Part shown: positions 7,071 to 16,618 of the stretch, piece by piece
How positions within the stretch are numbered: the first letter of the stretch is position 1
How the letters are laid out: each line of letters begins with the position of its first letter
Source: Mycolicibacterium canariasense
GTDB taxonomy: Bacteria; Actinomycetota; Actinomycetes; Mycobacteriales; Mycobacteriaceae
NCBI RefSeq assembly: GCF_002101555.1
Contig: NZ_LQOL01000050.1
Span: forward strand, 107,427 to 171,426
DNA length: 64,000 bases
Direction: 5' to 3'
Translations under genes and position numbers: made by a program
The notes under the pieces: model-generated
Database searches by the model: none
Told to the model about the DNA's origin: nothing
What the model saw: the letters and a program-made list of their open reading frames with translations, nothing else

Positions 7071-8807
7071 ATGACGTCATCTGAGCAACCGGTGGGCGAG
7101 GTGCAGGTACATCCCACCGCCGCGCCGCCCGGCAGCGGGCCGTGGGCCCGCTTCGTCACCTGGGCCGGCCAGGACACCATCGAGGACTTTTCCCTGCGCT
7201 ATGCCCCCAAGTCGTTCCGCAAGTGGAGCCCGATGGCCTGCGCGGTGGCCGCCCTCGGCGGTATCGCCTACCTGGCCGACTATTCGATTGGCGCCTCCAT
7301 CGCGGTGACCCACGGCTCGGCCAGCGCGGTGGTGGCGATCCTGGTCGCCGCCGTCACCATCTTCCTCACCGGCATCCCGATCGCCTATTACGCCGCGAAG
7401 TACAACATCGACATGGACCTGCTCACCCGCGGGGCGGGCTTCGGGTACTTCGGATCGACGTTGACCAGCCTGATCTACGCCAGTTTCTGTTTCATCTTCT
7501 TCGCCCTCGAAGGGGCGATCATGGCGCAGGCGATGAAGCTGGCGTTCCATCTGCCGCTGGCCCTGGGATACATCATCGGCTCGTTGATCATCATCCCGTT
7601 GGTGCTCTACGGCATGACCGCGCTGGCCAAGTTCCAGGTGTGGACCCAGCCGCTGTGGCTGGTGCTGTTCGTCGCGCCCATCGCGTTCATCGCATCGGCC
7701 GATCCGGACGGGTTCCACGGCTTCCTGTCCTGGGCGGGAGACGGGGGCAGTGAGCGGGTCACCGCGATCGGTGTGGGCGCCGGTGCCGGCGTGGCGCTGT
7801 CGCTGATTGCCCAGATCGGTGAGCAGGTCGACTATCTGCGCTTCATGCCGGAGAAGTCCGAAACGCCAGCGTTGCGCTGGTGGGCGGCGGTGCTGGCCGC
7901 CGGTCCCGGGTGGGTGATCCTCGGTGCGGCCAAGCAGATCTGCGGTGCGTTCCTCGCGTTCTACGTCGCGGGCAAGGTCGGTTTCACCGCCGCCACCGAA
8001 CCGATCGAACAGTTCCTCGGTGGCTTCGGGTCGGTGATTCACAACGACACCGTGGCGTTGGGGCTCGCGACGTTGATGGTGCTGCTGTCGCAGGTCAAGA
8101 TCAACGTGACCAATGCCTACTCGGGTTCGCTGTCGTGGTCGAACTTCTTCAGCCGGGTCCTGCACGTGCACCCGGGCCGCGTCGTCTACCTCGCGCTGCA
8201 CATCGCGATCGCGCTCTCGCTGATGTTGGGCAACATGTTCGCGGTGCTCAACACCATTCTGGGCTTCTACTCGAACGTGGCGATCGCGTGGGTGGGCGCG
8301 ATCGTGGCCGACCTGGTGATCAACAAGCCGCTGCTGAAGCTCAGCCCGCCCTACGTGGAGTTCAAGCGCGCCTACCTGTACAGCATCAACCCGGTGGGCT
8401 TCGTGTCGATGATGGTGGGCTCGTTCTTCTCGATCTTGGCCTTCTTCAACGCTTTCGGGCCACTGCTGGCGGCCTGGTCGCCGTACCTGGCCCTGAGCCT
8501 GGCATTCGTGCTGTCCCCGGTGATCTGCATCGCCACCAAGGGCAAGTACTACCTGGCCCGGCCCAACCCGCTGCGCGAAGAGATCGAGAAGGAACCGCTG
8601 TGGGCGGGGCAGACCCTACTCGACATCGTCGACAACAAGCGCTACGAACTGCCGGATATGGTGCACGACTGCCCGTTCCACCACGGGCCGGTGTCATCGC
8701 TGACCTGCACCCTGACCAAGGACTGCCACGACATGTGCAAGACCGGTGATCATGCCACCTCGGCAGCCTCGGACGCCCTGCGCGCCGAACTGAGTCAGCG
8801 GGCCTGA
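7071..8807 (+). CDS. NCS1-family purine/cytosine permease-like transporter with Cys/His-rich tail
   Basis: 578 residues. The ATG at 7071 follows GAGGAGACAACAC. Roughly 12 membrane segments lie between residues 55 and 500, after an N-terminal segment with EDFSLRYAPKSFRKWSP, characteristic of the cytosine permease (CodB-like) branch of NCS1 transporters. These import nucleobases, hydantoins or related N-heterocycles with H+ or Na+. Unusually, the C-terminal tail (about 532-556) carries a dense Cys/His set (HDCPFHHGP, then TC, KDCHDMC) resembling a metal or redox site. Neighbours are the divergent amt operon and, convergently, the amide-sensor gene, so a nitrogen-source uptake role fits. The substrate is unknown. 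Confidence 0.87.
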   Translation: MTSSEQPVGEVQVHPTAAPPGSGPWARFVTWAGQDTIEDFSLRYAPKSFRKWSPMACAVAALGGIAYLADYSIGASIAVTHGSASAVVAILVAAVTIFLTGIPIAYYAAKYNIDMDLLTRGAGFGYFGSTLTSLIYASFCFIFFALEGAIMAQAMKLAFHLPLALGYIIGSLIIIPLVLYGMTALAKFQVWTQPLWLVLFVAPIAFIASADPDGFHGFLSWAGDGGSERVTAIGVGAGAGVALSLIAQIGEQVDYLRFMPEKSETPALRWWAAVLAAGPGWVILGAAKQICGAFLAFYVAGKVGFTAATEPIEQFLGGFGSVIHNDTVALGLATLMVLLSQVKINVTNAYSGSLSWSNFFSRVLHVHPGRVVYLALHIAIALSLMLGNMFAVLNTILGFYSNVAIAWVGAIVADLVINKPLLKLSPPYVEFKRAYLYSINPVGFVSMMVGSFFSILAFFNAFGPLLAAWSPYLALSLAFVLSPVICIATKGKYYLARPNPLREEIEKEPLWAGQTLLDIVDNKRYELPDMVHDCPFHHGPVSSLTCTLTKDCHDMCKTGDHATSAASDALRAELSQRA

Positions 8808-8824
8808 GCCCGCGCACCGCAAGC

Positions 8825-8863
8825 GAATCCCGCCGCACCGGGCCCACCGGTGCGGCGGGATTC
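8825..8863. terminator. bidirectional intrinsic-type terminator
   Basis: Perfect 17-bp arms (GAATCCCGCCGCACCGG and its complement) around a 5-nt loop, placed exactly between two convergent genes. It can serve both transcripts. Confidence 0.85.
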
Positions 8864-8865
8864 GT

Positions 8866-9930
8866 TCACGCGCTCAACTGATCGATGACCCGGAACTCCA
8901 CATCGGTTGTGTCCGCGAGAAATACGGGCTGATGGGTGTGTGCCCCGCGCATCGCCACCTCGCCGCGCGGCCCCTGATAGGACACCGTGGAGCGGACCCG
9001 GTCGATCGCCCGAACCTGCAGGCTGCCCGCGGCGCCCGCCAGGGCGGCCAGCAGGAGCAGGCCCTCGTAGCAGGATTCGCCGATATTGTTCAGCGTGGGT
9101 GCGGTCGCGCCGAACAACTGCTCGTAGCGCGAGCCGAAGCCCATGTTCTCCGGCGTCACCAGACTCTCGAAATAGCCGCACGCCGTGTAGAGACCCTGGG
9201 TGCTGCCGTTGCCGCTGGCGCACAGCACGTCCTCGCCGATCATCAGCGACAGCCGGATCTGCTTCTCGTGCAGCCCGGCCCTGGCGAAGGCGCGGTTGAA
9301 GGCGGCGTTGTCGGTCCCCACCATGAGAACCAGCACCCCGTCCGCCCTCGATGAAGCGATGAGGTCCAGCGACGCGCGGAAATCCCGCCCGCCCAACGGG
9401 ATGAACGCGTCGCCGGCGAAGTCGAATCCGTTGGCGTGCATGTAGTCCTTGGTGACGGCGGCGGTCTGGCGTGGCCAGATGTAGTCGTTGCCGACGATGC
9501 ACCAGCGCTTGATCCCCTGGTTGGCACGCAGCCACTGCAGGGCGGGAAAGAGCTGTTGCTGGGGTGTCTCACCCACCATGTAGACACCCGCGGTGTTCTC
9601 GCCACCCTCGTAGAAGGTGGTGTAGACGTACGGGACACGGCCCGCCGTGTGCGGGGTGATCACCTGGCGCGCGTTGGACAGGTGCCATCCGACCACGGCG
9701 TCGACGGAATGCGTGTCGACCAGCCGGCGCATCTGCGCCGATATGGCCGACAATGGTGCGCCCGCGTCGATCGGGTGCAGACGCACCGGGCGGTCCAGGA
9801 TGCCGCCCGCGGCGTTGATATCGGCCACCGCTAACTCGGCGCTGACCTCGCAGGAAGGGCCGAACATGCCGGCGGGTCCGCTCAGGGGCACCACCAACGC
9901 GATATCGACCGCATCACGGCTGTGTTCCAT
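8866..9930 (-). CDS. AmiC/UrtA-type ligand-binding protein without signal peptide (amide sensor?)
   Basis: 354 residues with the type I periplasmic-binding fold: VDIALVVPLSGPAGMFGPSCEVSAELAVADINAAGG near the N-terminus, then VVGWHLSNARQVITP and YVYTTFYEGGENTAGVYMVGETP, the pattern of the amide/urea-binding group (AmiC, FmdD, UrtA). No signal peptide or lipobox precedes it from the ATG at 9930, so it should stay in the cytoplasm, as AmiC of Pseudomonas does. It is divergent from a MarR gene, with formamidase just beyond. Inference: it senses a short-chain amide or urea and modulates expression of the amidase. It could instead be a transport component, but no ABC permease or ATPase genes are nearby. 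The upstream in-frame extension is judged non-coding. Confidence 0.75.
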   Translation of the reverse strand: MEHSRDAVDIALVVPLSGPAGMFGPSCEVSAELAVADINAAGGILDRPVRLHPIDAGAPLSAISAQMRRLVDTHSVDAVVGWHLSNARQVITPHTAGRVPYVYTTFYEGGENTAGVYMVGETPQQQLFPALQWLRANQGIKRWCIVGNDYIWPRQTAAVTKDYMHANGFDFAGDAFIPLGGRDFRASLDLIASSRADGVLVLMVGTDNAAFNRAFARAGLHEKQIRLSLMIGEDVLCASGNGSTQGLYTACGYFESLVTPENMGFGSRYEQLFGATAPTLNNIGESCYEGLLLLAALAGAAGSLQVRAIDRVRSTVSYQGPRGEVAMRGAHTHQPVFLADTTDVEFRVIDQLSA

Positions 9931-10090
9931 ATCGTCAAACACCTCACCCAGGCCTGCCGTGGGGACGACGGCGCCGGATCCCCTAACGTGAGTGCACCGC
10001 AGCAGCGGTGTTTGACAACATACTCCGCGGCGCGCGAAATTTCTTTCCAGCTGAAACTTCCTGGCGGCGCCGGGTAAGCTGCTGGGCAAC

Positions 10091-10549
10091 ATGGACACCA
10101 CCCCGGACACCCCAGCCGCCGTCGAAGAACTCGCACGGCTCGCAAAAACCGTTGTGCAGGAACTGGATCGGGCGGTTGCGGCCCAACTGGACGGGATGAC
10201 CGTGGCCCAATGGCACGTGCTGAGTGCGCTCGAGGGCGGCCAGGGCAAGGCGATGTCCGCGCTGGGGGTCGCCACCTTGCTGCCCGGCCCCAGTCTCACC
10301 CGATTGATCGACGGCATGGTCGAGGACAACCTGGTGCTGCGCAAGGTCGACGTGACCGATCGGCGCCGGGTGCTGGTGTTCCAAACCCGCCGCGGTGCGG
10401 CGGCCCACCAGCGGGCCAGGGCCCGGCTGGCCAAATCCGAGGATCTGACGGCGCTGGTGACCCGCAATGCCGGCGTGGCCGAGCTACTGGGTGACATCTT
10501 GGCCCAAATGCGGGGCCAGGACCTGGCGCCCACCTCGGCACCGGCCTGA
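10091..10549 (+). CDS. MarR-family transcriptional regulator
   Basis: 152 residues starting at the ATG at 10091. The winged-helix core is plain: AQWHVLSALEGGQGKAMSALGVATLLPGPSLTRLIDGMVEDNLVLRKVDVTDRRRVLVFQT, with the recognition helix around residues 60-75 and the D-x-R-R-x wing at about 90-95. Such dimers usually repress or activate neighbouring genes in response to a small ligand. It is divergent from the AmiC-like sensor (160-bp spacer) and convergent with formamidase, so it is the likely local regulator of amide use. No clear operator palindrome was found in the spacer. Confidence 0.88.
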   Translation: MDTTPDTPAAVEELARLAKTVVQELDRAVAAQLDGMTVAQWHVLSALEGGQGKAMSALGVATLLPGPSLTRLIDGMVEDNLVLRKVDVTDRRRVLVFQTRRGAAAHQRARARLAKSEDLTALVTRNAGVAELLGDILAQMRGQDLAPTSAPA

Positions 10550-10550
10550 G

Positions 10551-10576
10551 GGCGGGGGCCGGTGCCGGCCCCCGCC
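10551..10576. terminator. terminator hairpin between MarR and formamidase genes
   Basis: Perfect 12-bp arms (GGCGGGGGCCGG / CCGGCCCCCGCC) with a 2-nt loop directly after the MarR stop, between convergent genes. Confidence 0.8.
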
Positions 10577-10583
10577 GGCTCGG

Positions 10584-11837
10584 TCAGAAGCTGGCGTGCG
10601 GTGCGCCCATGCCGGGATCGACCTGATACGGCCCGGCCGCCGACGGCGCGACCGGGAAGTCGAAGATCGCCGTCGGGATGTACACGGTGGCACAGGAATT
10701 CGGGATATCGACCACACCGGAGAGTCGCCCTTCGATGGGCGCCGAGCCGAGCAGCAGGTAGGCCTGCTCGGGGCTGTAGCCGAACTTGGTCAGATAGTCG
10801 ATGGCGTGCAGACAGGCGCGCTGATACGCCAGGTCGGAGTCCAGATACTTCTGCTCGCCGTCCAGGGTGACCGAGGTGCCGGAGAAGGCGATCCACTCCG
10901 AATACTGCGGATCGGTGTTGCCGGGCATGAAGATGGCGTTCTCGTGCACACCATAGGTGTCCATACCGCCCTTGATCAGGTCGACGTGCAGATCCAGGAA
11001 TCCGCCCATCTCGATCGCACCGCAGAAGGTGATCTCGCCGTCGCCCTGGGAAAAGTGCAGGTCGCCGAACGACAGATTGGCACCGGACACGAACACCGGA
11101 TAGAAGACCCTGCTGCCCTTGGTCAGGTTCTTGATGTCCTGGTTGCCGCCGTTCTCCCGGGGTGGTGCCGTGCGCGCGGCTTCCGCGGCGGCGCGGGTGA
11201 ACGCGTCACCGGTCAGGCTCCCGAGAATGGCATCCTGCGGCTCCGGCGGCAGCGCCAGCGGGGGCACCCGGTCGGGGTCGGTCGCGATCAGCGCGCCCTC
11301 GCGGGCATTCCACTTGGCCAGCAAGGCGGCCGACGGCGCGGTGCCCATCAGGCCGGGATGCACGATGCCGGTGTACTTGACCCCGGGCACGTGGCGGGAG
11401 GTGGCGCTCTGCCCCGAGAAATCCCAGATCGCCTTGTACGCGTCGGGGAACTGGTCGGTGAGGAAGCCGCCGCCGTTCTGCTTGGCGAAGATGCCGGTGT
11501 AGCCCCACCCTTGGCCGGCCAGTGGGCCCGAATCCTCTTGCGGAATGGGCCCGACATCCAAGATGTCGACAATCAGCAGGTCGCCGGGTTCGGCCCCCTC
11601 GATGGCGAACGGCCCCGACAGGCAGTGCACGCCCTTGAGCGGCGCGTTGAGGATGTCCTCGGCCGAATCGTCGTTGACGATCGCGCCGTCGAACCACTCC
11701 CGGCAGTGCGCCCGAAAACTGCTGCCGGGCTTGACCGTTACCGCGGGCGGGATGTCCGGATGCCAGCGGTTGTGGCCGACGATCTGTTGCTCGGTGAACT
11801 TCTTCGTCGAATCCAGCGGAAACAGTAGTTCGGGCAC
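10584..11837 (-). CDS. fmdA: formamidase/acetamidase (FmdA/AmdA family)
   Basis: 417 residues from a GTG at 11837 preceded by GGAGG with a 5-nt gap; this start was chosen over an ATG further upstream. Conserved blocks are VGHNRWHPDIPPAVTVKPG (about 23-41), the SGPFAIEGAEPGDLLIVDILD block, GWGYTGIFAKQNGGGFLTD, PPRENGGNQDIKNLTKGSR (about 210-230), LHFSQGDGEITFCGAIEM and EQAYLLLGSAPIEGR. These match recalled mycobacterial acetamidase (AmiE of M. smegmatis) and formamidases, which hydrolyse short aliphatic amides to acid and ammonia in the cytosol. Context (amide-sensor-like protein, MarR, divergent FmdB) agrees. Formamide versus acetamide preference cannot be told. Confidence 0.92.
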   Translation of the reverse strand: MPELLFPLDSTKKFTEQQIVGHNRWHPDIPPAVTVKPGSSFRAHCREWFDGAIVNDDSAEDILNAPLKGVHCLSGPFAIEGAEPGDLLIVDILDVGPIPQEDSGPLAGQGWGYTGIFAKQNGGGFLTDQFPDAYKAIWDFSGQSATSRHVPGVKYTGIVHPGLMGTAPSAALLAKWNAREGALIATDPDRVPPLALPPEPQDAILGSLTGDAFTRAAAEAARTAPPRENGGNQDIKNLTKGSRVFYPVFVSGANLSFGDLHFSQGDGEITFCGAIEMGGFLDLHVDLIKGGMDTYGVHENAIFMPGNTDPQYSEWIAFSGTSVTLDGEQKYLDSDLAYQRACLHAIDYLTKFGYSPEQAYLLLGSAPIEGRLSGVVDIPNSCATVYIPTAIFDFPVAPSAAGPYQVDPGMGAPHASF

Positions 11838-11971
11838 GGCGACCTCCGGGATGCGCTGTCGAGTGATCACATAATTCCAAATAGAACTATTCAGAGCAGG
11901 GTACATAGGGTCGGCAGATCGCGCGCGTTAACAACGTATGACGCTGCCGGCGAACGGTTATCGTGTACCGC

Positions 11972-12259
11972 ATGCCGACCTACCAGTTCCGCTGCCCCGG
12001 CGAATGTCCGGACTTCAGCGCCAGGTATTCGATGGCCGAGGTGCCCGACGAGGATGCCTGCCCGCAATGCCGCGCCACGTCCCGGCGGTTGATCGGCACA
12101 CCTGCGCTGGGCATCGGCTCCACCCCGGCCATGCGGCTGCACGACCGGACCCGCGCCAGCGCCGACGCGCCGCAGGTCGTCAGCGCGTTACCGCGCGGCG
12201 CGCGCCGGGCCACCCCCGTCAGCACCAACCCGCTGCACCGGCGGCTACCGCGCCCCTGA
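11972..12259 (+). CDS. FmdB-family zinc-ribbon protein
   Basis: 95 residues starting MPTYQFRCPGECPDF; the ATG at 11972 is preferred over one 9 bp upstream because FmdB proteins typically begin MPTY. A first Cys pair at residues 8 and 12 (CPGEC) and a CPQC at about 30-33 form the zinc ribbon, followed by a basic, low-complexity tail. FmdB was named from the formamidase region of Methylophilus, where it is a putative regulator. Here it is divergent from formamidase by about 130 bp, supporting the same association. Its 3' end overlaps the nitroreductase gene on the other strand by 15 bp. Confidence 0.85.
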   Translation: MPTYQFRCPGECPDFSARYSMAEVPDEDACPQCRATSRRLIGTPALGIGSTPAMRLHDRTRASADAPQVVSALPRGARRATPVSTNPLHRRLPRP

Positions 12260-12952
12260 CGCCCAGTTGAGGACCAGCCGGTCCAGGCCCAGCCGCTCCC
12301 GCGGCCGGTGGTCGCGTTCCACGATCGCCTCGTCGGCGCGCGTGTAGTCACCGAGCGTGCCGACGGCCACCACCGCGAACGGGCGCAGCCCCGGTGTGAG
12401 CTCCGCGGCGGCGACGGTGTCGAAACCCGCCATCGGGTGCACCACCAAGCCGCGACTGACCGCCTCGATGGACAGCGACGCGATGGCCGCCCCCACGTCC
12501 ACGGCGGCATACCGTGCGGTGCGCTCGTCCTCGCCCTCGTCGGCGCACACCAGGATCAGTGCGCCCGCCGCCTTGGCGTAACTGTTGCCCCGTTTGAGCA
12601 GACCCGCCAGGGTGGTGAACGTCTCGCCCCCGCGGAAACCCTCTTGCTCCTCGCCCCCGCGGTATCCCATTTGCTCCTTGCGTCCGCGGTATCCCTTTTG
12701 CTCCTTGCGTCCGCGGTATCCCTTTTGCTCCTCGCCCCCGCGGTGTCCCTTTTGCTCCTCGCGTCCGCGCAAACCCACCAGATACCGCACCGGCTCGCGG
12801 TGGCCCCAGGTGGCCGACCAGCGGGCGGCCTCCAGCAGTGCGGTCAGGTCCTCGGGATCGATCACCGCATCCGGGTCGAACGCCCGGGGGCTCCACCGCG
12901 CCGCGATCGGCGGGTGGATCGGCACGCTCGTGTGTGCGGTCCGGTCCACCAT
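12245..12952 (-). CDS. nitroreductase-family protein interrupted by an in-frame tandem repeat
   Basis: 235 residues from the ATG at 12952. The ends are nitroreductase-like: SPRAFDPDAVIDPEDLTALLEAARWSATWGHREPVRYLVG near the N-terminus, and later FTTLAGLLKRGNSYAKAAGALILVCAD, DVGAAIASLSIEAVSRGLVVHPMAGFD, as in FMN-dependent nitroreductases that fold as dimers. Between LRG and GETF sits a strongly charged insert of about 49 residues made of 9-residue repeats of the type G-G-E-E-Q-K-G-Y-R, encoded by a 27-bp tandem repeat. The array keeps the frame (27 = 9 codons). The insert would lie in the loop following the first FMN-binding segment. Activity with the insert is uncertain. The substrate is unknown. 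Confidence 0.8.
   Translation of the reverse strand: MVDRTAHTSVPIHPPIAARWSPRAFDPDAVIDPEDLTALLEAARWSATWGHREPVRYLVGLRGREEQKGHRGGEEQKGYRGRKEQKGYRGRKEQMGYRGGEEQEGFRGGETFTTLAGLLKRGNSYAKAAGALILVCADEGEDERTARYAAVDVGAAIASLSIEAVSRGLVVHPMAGFDTVAAAELTPGLRPFAVVAVGTLGDYTRADEAIVERDHRPRERLGLDRLVLNWASGAR
12623..12769. repeat. 27-bp tandem repeat inside nitroreductase gene
   Basis: TTGCTCC begins at 12644, 12671, 12698, 12725 and 12752, exactly 27 bp apart, with a degenerate further copy from 12623. Copies differ by a few bases (CTCGCCCCC versus CTTGCGTCC). The last copy ends with the 18-mer also present at 5461-5478. It behaves like a minisatellite or VNTR. Confidence 0.93.
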
Positions 12953-13059
12953 GGTCGTCAAGGCTACCGCCGGGCGCGGTAGCTGGATGTAGGGGAAAAC
13001 CGGCTGCGCCGACCCCTTATCCTTGTGTGGACATTCCCGGCGGTTGAGAGGTTCGTGCA

Positions 13060-15363
<2,304 letters not shown>

Positions 15364-15364
15364 T

Positions 15365-16483
15365 TTGCGCCGAAACGCACGTTTGGGCGCGAAAGTACGA
15401 GTGGCGTGCGCCATTTCGTCCATTTCGGCGATGGTGTGCGCCGTCCCCGCGCAGGCCGACCCCGGGTTGACGCCCGGCCAAGTGGTGCGGCTGGGGCCGG
15501 TGGCCGGAACCGGTACGGCTACCGGCGATTACGGTGTCGGTGCGACCGACCTGTGCGAGTTCATGGAGTTTCCCAGCCGGACGCTGCAGGTGTGCGGCGA
15601 CAGCTTCGCCGGTCAGGGGGTCGGGTTCGGCACCTGGTATTCACCGGTGGCCCTGCACATCGACCCGGACTCGATCGCCACGCAGCTGCGGGTCACCGGT
15701 GTCACCGGCACGACGGCGCCGTTGCTGGCCGACCCGAAGGCCCCGGGCAGCTCGCAGCTTCCCGCCGGCATCGTGTCCATCAACCGGGAGAACTACCTGT
15801 TGGTGACCACCACCCGCAACCTCAAACCGGAATCGTCGCGCCTGGTCAAAGCGGATGCGGCGCAGCCGAACTGGCCCACGGTGCCGGGGTCACGGCGGGC
15901 TGCGTCCTACGCCGGCGGCGCCCAGTCGCAGATCAGCGGCTATTACGATCCCATCCCGACCCGGGAGTCGCAGCGCGGATGGGTGTACATCGTGGCCGAC
16001 AACTTCGACCGCTCCAGCCCGGTATTCCTCTACCGTGTGCCGCCCCAGGACTTCACCGACCGCGGCCGGTGGCAGGGCTGGTCGGCCACGCAGGGCTGGG
16101 GCCGTACCCCGACGCCGCTGTGGGCGGACCCGGCCGGCGAGCTCAGCGTGCGCCAGATCGAGGGCAAGACGGTGCTGTCCTACTTCAACGCGGGTACCGG
16201 CAACATGGAGGTGCGGGTCGCCGACGACCCGACCGGGCTGGCAACGGCACCCGTCACCACGGTGGTGGTCGCCGCACCGTGGCCCGAGGCCCCCGAGGAG
16301 TTGCCCGATCCGGACGACAACAGCCTGGCCCAGCCCTACGGTGGCTATATCTCACCGGCATCCACCCTCGACGACGTGCGGGTGCTGGTCAGCCAGTGGC
16401 ACACCGCACCCGCCGACAGCGCCCCCTATCGGGTGATCCAGTTTGCGGTGAACCCGTGGAAACCTTGGGACACAAGGGGTTAG
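15365..16483 (+). CDS. secreted DUF4185 domain protein
   Basis: Up to 372 residues. The N-terminus (RRNARLGAKVRVACAISSISAMVCAVPAQADPG) is a Sec signal peptide with a basic region and probable cleavage after AQA. The start could be the TTG at 15365, one base after the asd stop, or the GTG at 15401. The body has the DUF4185 pattern of repeated blades with W, G and D turns (GDSFAGQGVGFGTWYSPVAL, SGYYDPIPTRESQRGWVYIVADNFDRSSPVFLYRV, STLDDVRVLVSQWH), suggesting a beta-propeller of glycoside-processing type. A gene of this family sits next to asd in other mycobacteria (Rv3707c by recall). Function is unknown; probably a cell-envelope protein. Confidence 0.8.
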   Translation: MRRNARLGAKVRVACAISSISAMVCAVPAQADPGLTPGQVVRLGPVAGTGTATGDYGVGATDLCEFMEFPSRTLQVCGDSFAGQGVGFGTWYSPVALHIDPDSIATQLRVTGVTGTTAPLLADPKAPGSSQLPAGIVSINRENYLLVTTTRNLKPESSRLVKADAAQPNWPTVPGSRRAASYAGGAQSQISGYYDPIPTRESQRGWVYIVADNFDRSSPVFLYRVPPQDFTDRGRWQGWSATQGWGRTPTPLWADPAGELSVRQIEGKTVLSYFNAGTGNMEVRVADDPTGLATAPVTTVVVAAPWPEAPEELPDPDDNSLAQPYGGYISPASTLDDVRVLVSQWHTAPADSAPYRVIQFAVNPWKPWDTRG

Positions 16484-16490
16484 CGTGCCG

Positions 16491-16511
16491 GACCGGCTTC
16501 CGTGGCCGGTC
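16491..16511 (+). terminator. hairpin downstream of DUF4185 gene
   Basis: 7-bp perfect arms (GACCGGC / GCCGGTC), 7-nt loop, 8 bp after the stop codon. Short and without a T-run, so only a candidate terminator. Confidence 0.4.
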
Positions 16512-16618
16512 GCGTAGCATCGAGACGGTGCTCGCCCCTCGCGCCGGAAGGTTTCGGCGGAGCGGCTTCCGGAAATACTGCCCCATGGCGCTGCCATGCC
16601 AGGCCAGGGAGGAGACAG

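Noticed and set aside
4861..7080. Long minus-strand frame of 739 codons covering amt and glutamine synthetase
   Set aside because: Highly Arg/His/Gly-rich composition with no domain; it is a frame shadow of the amt and glutamine synthetase genes.
9930..10896. Upstream extension of the AmiC-like frame
   Set aside because: It runs opposite to the MarR gene and shows low-complexity text without domains; the real start is at or near 9930.
12623..12769. CRISPR array
   Set aside because: Tandem 27-bp units have no unique spacers and are coding, so it is a minisatellite and not CRISPR.
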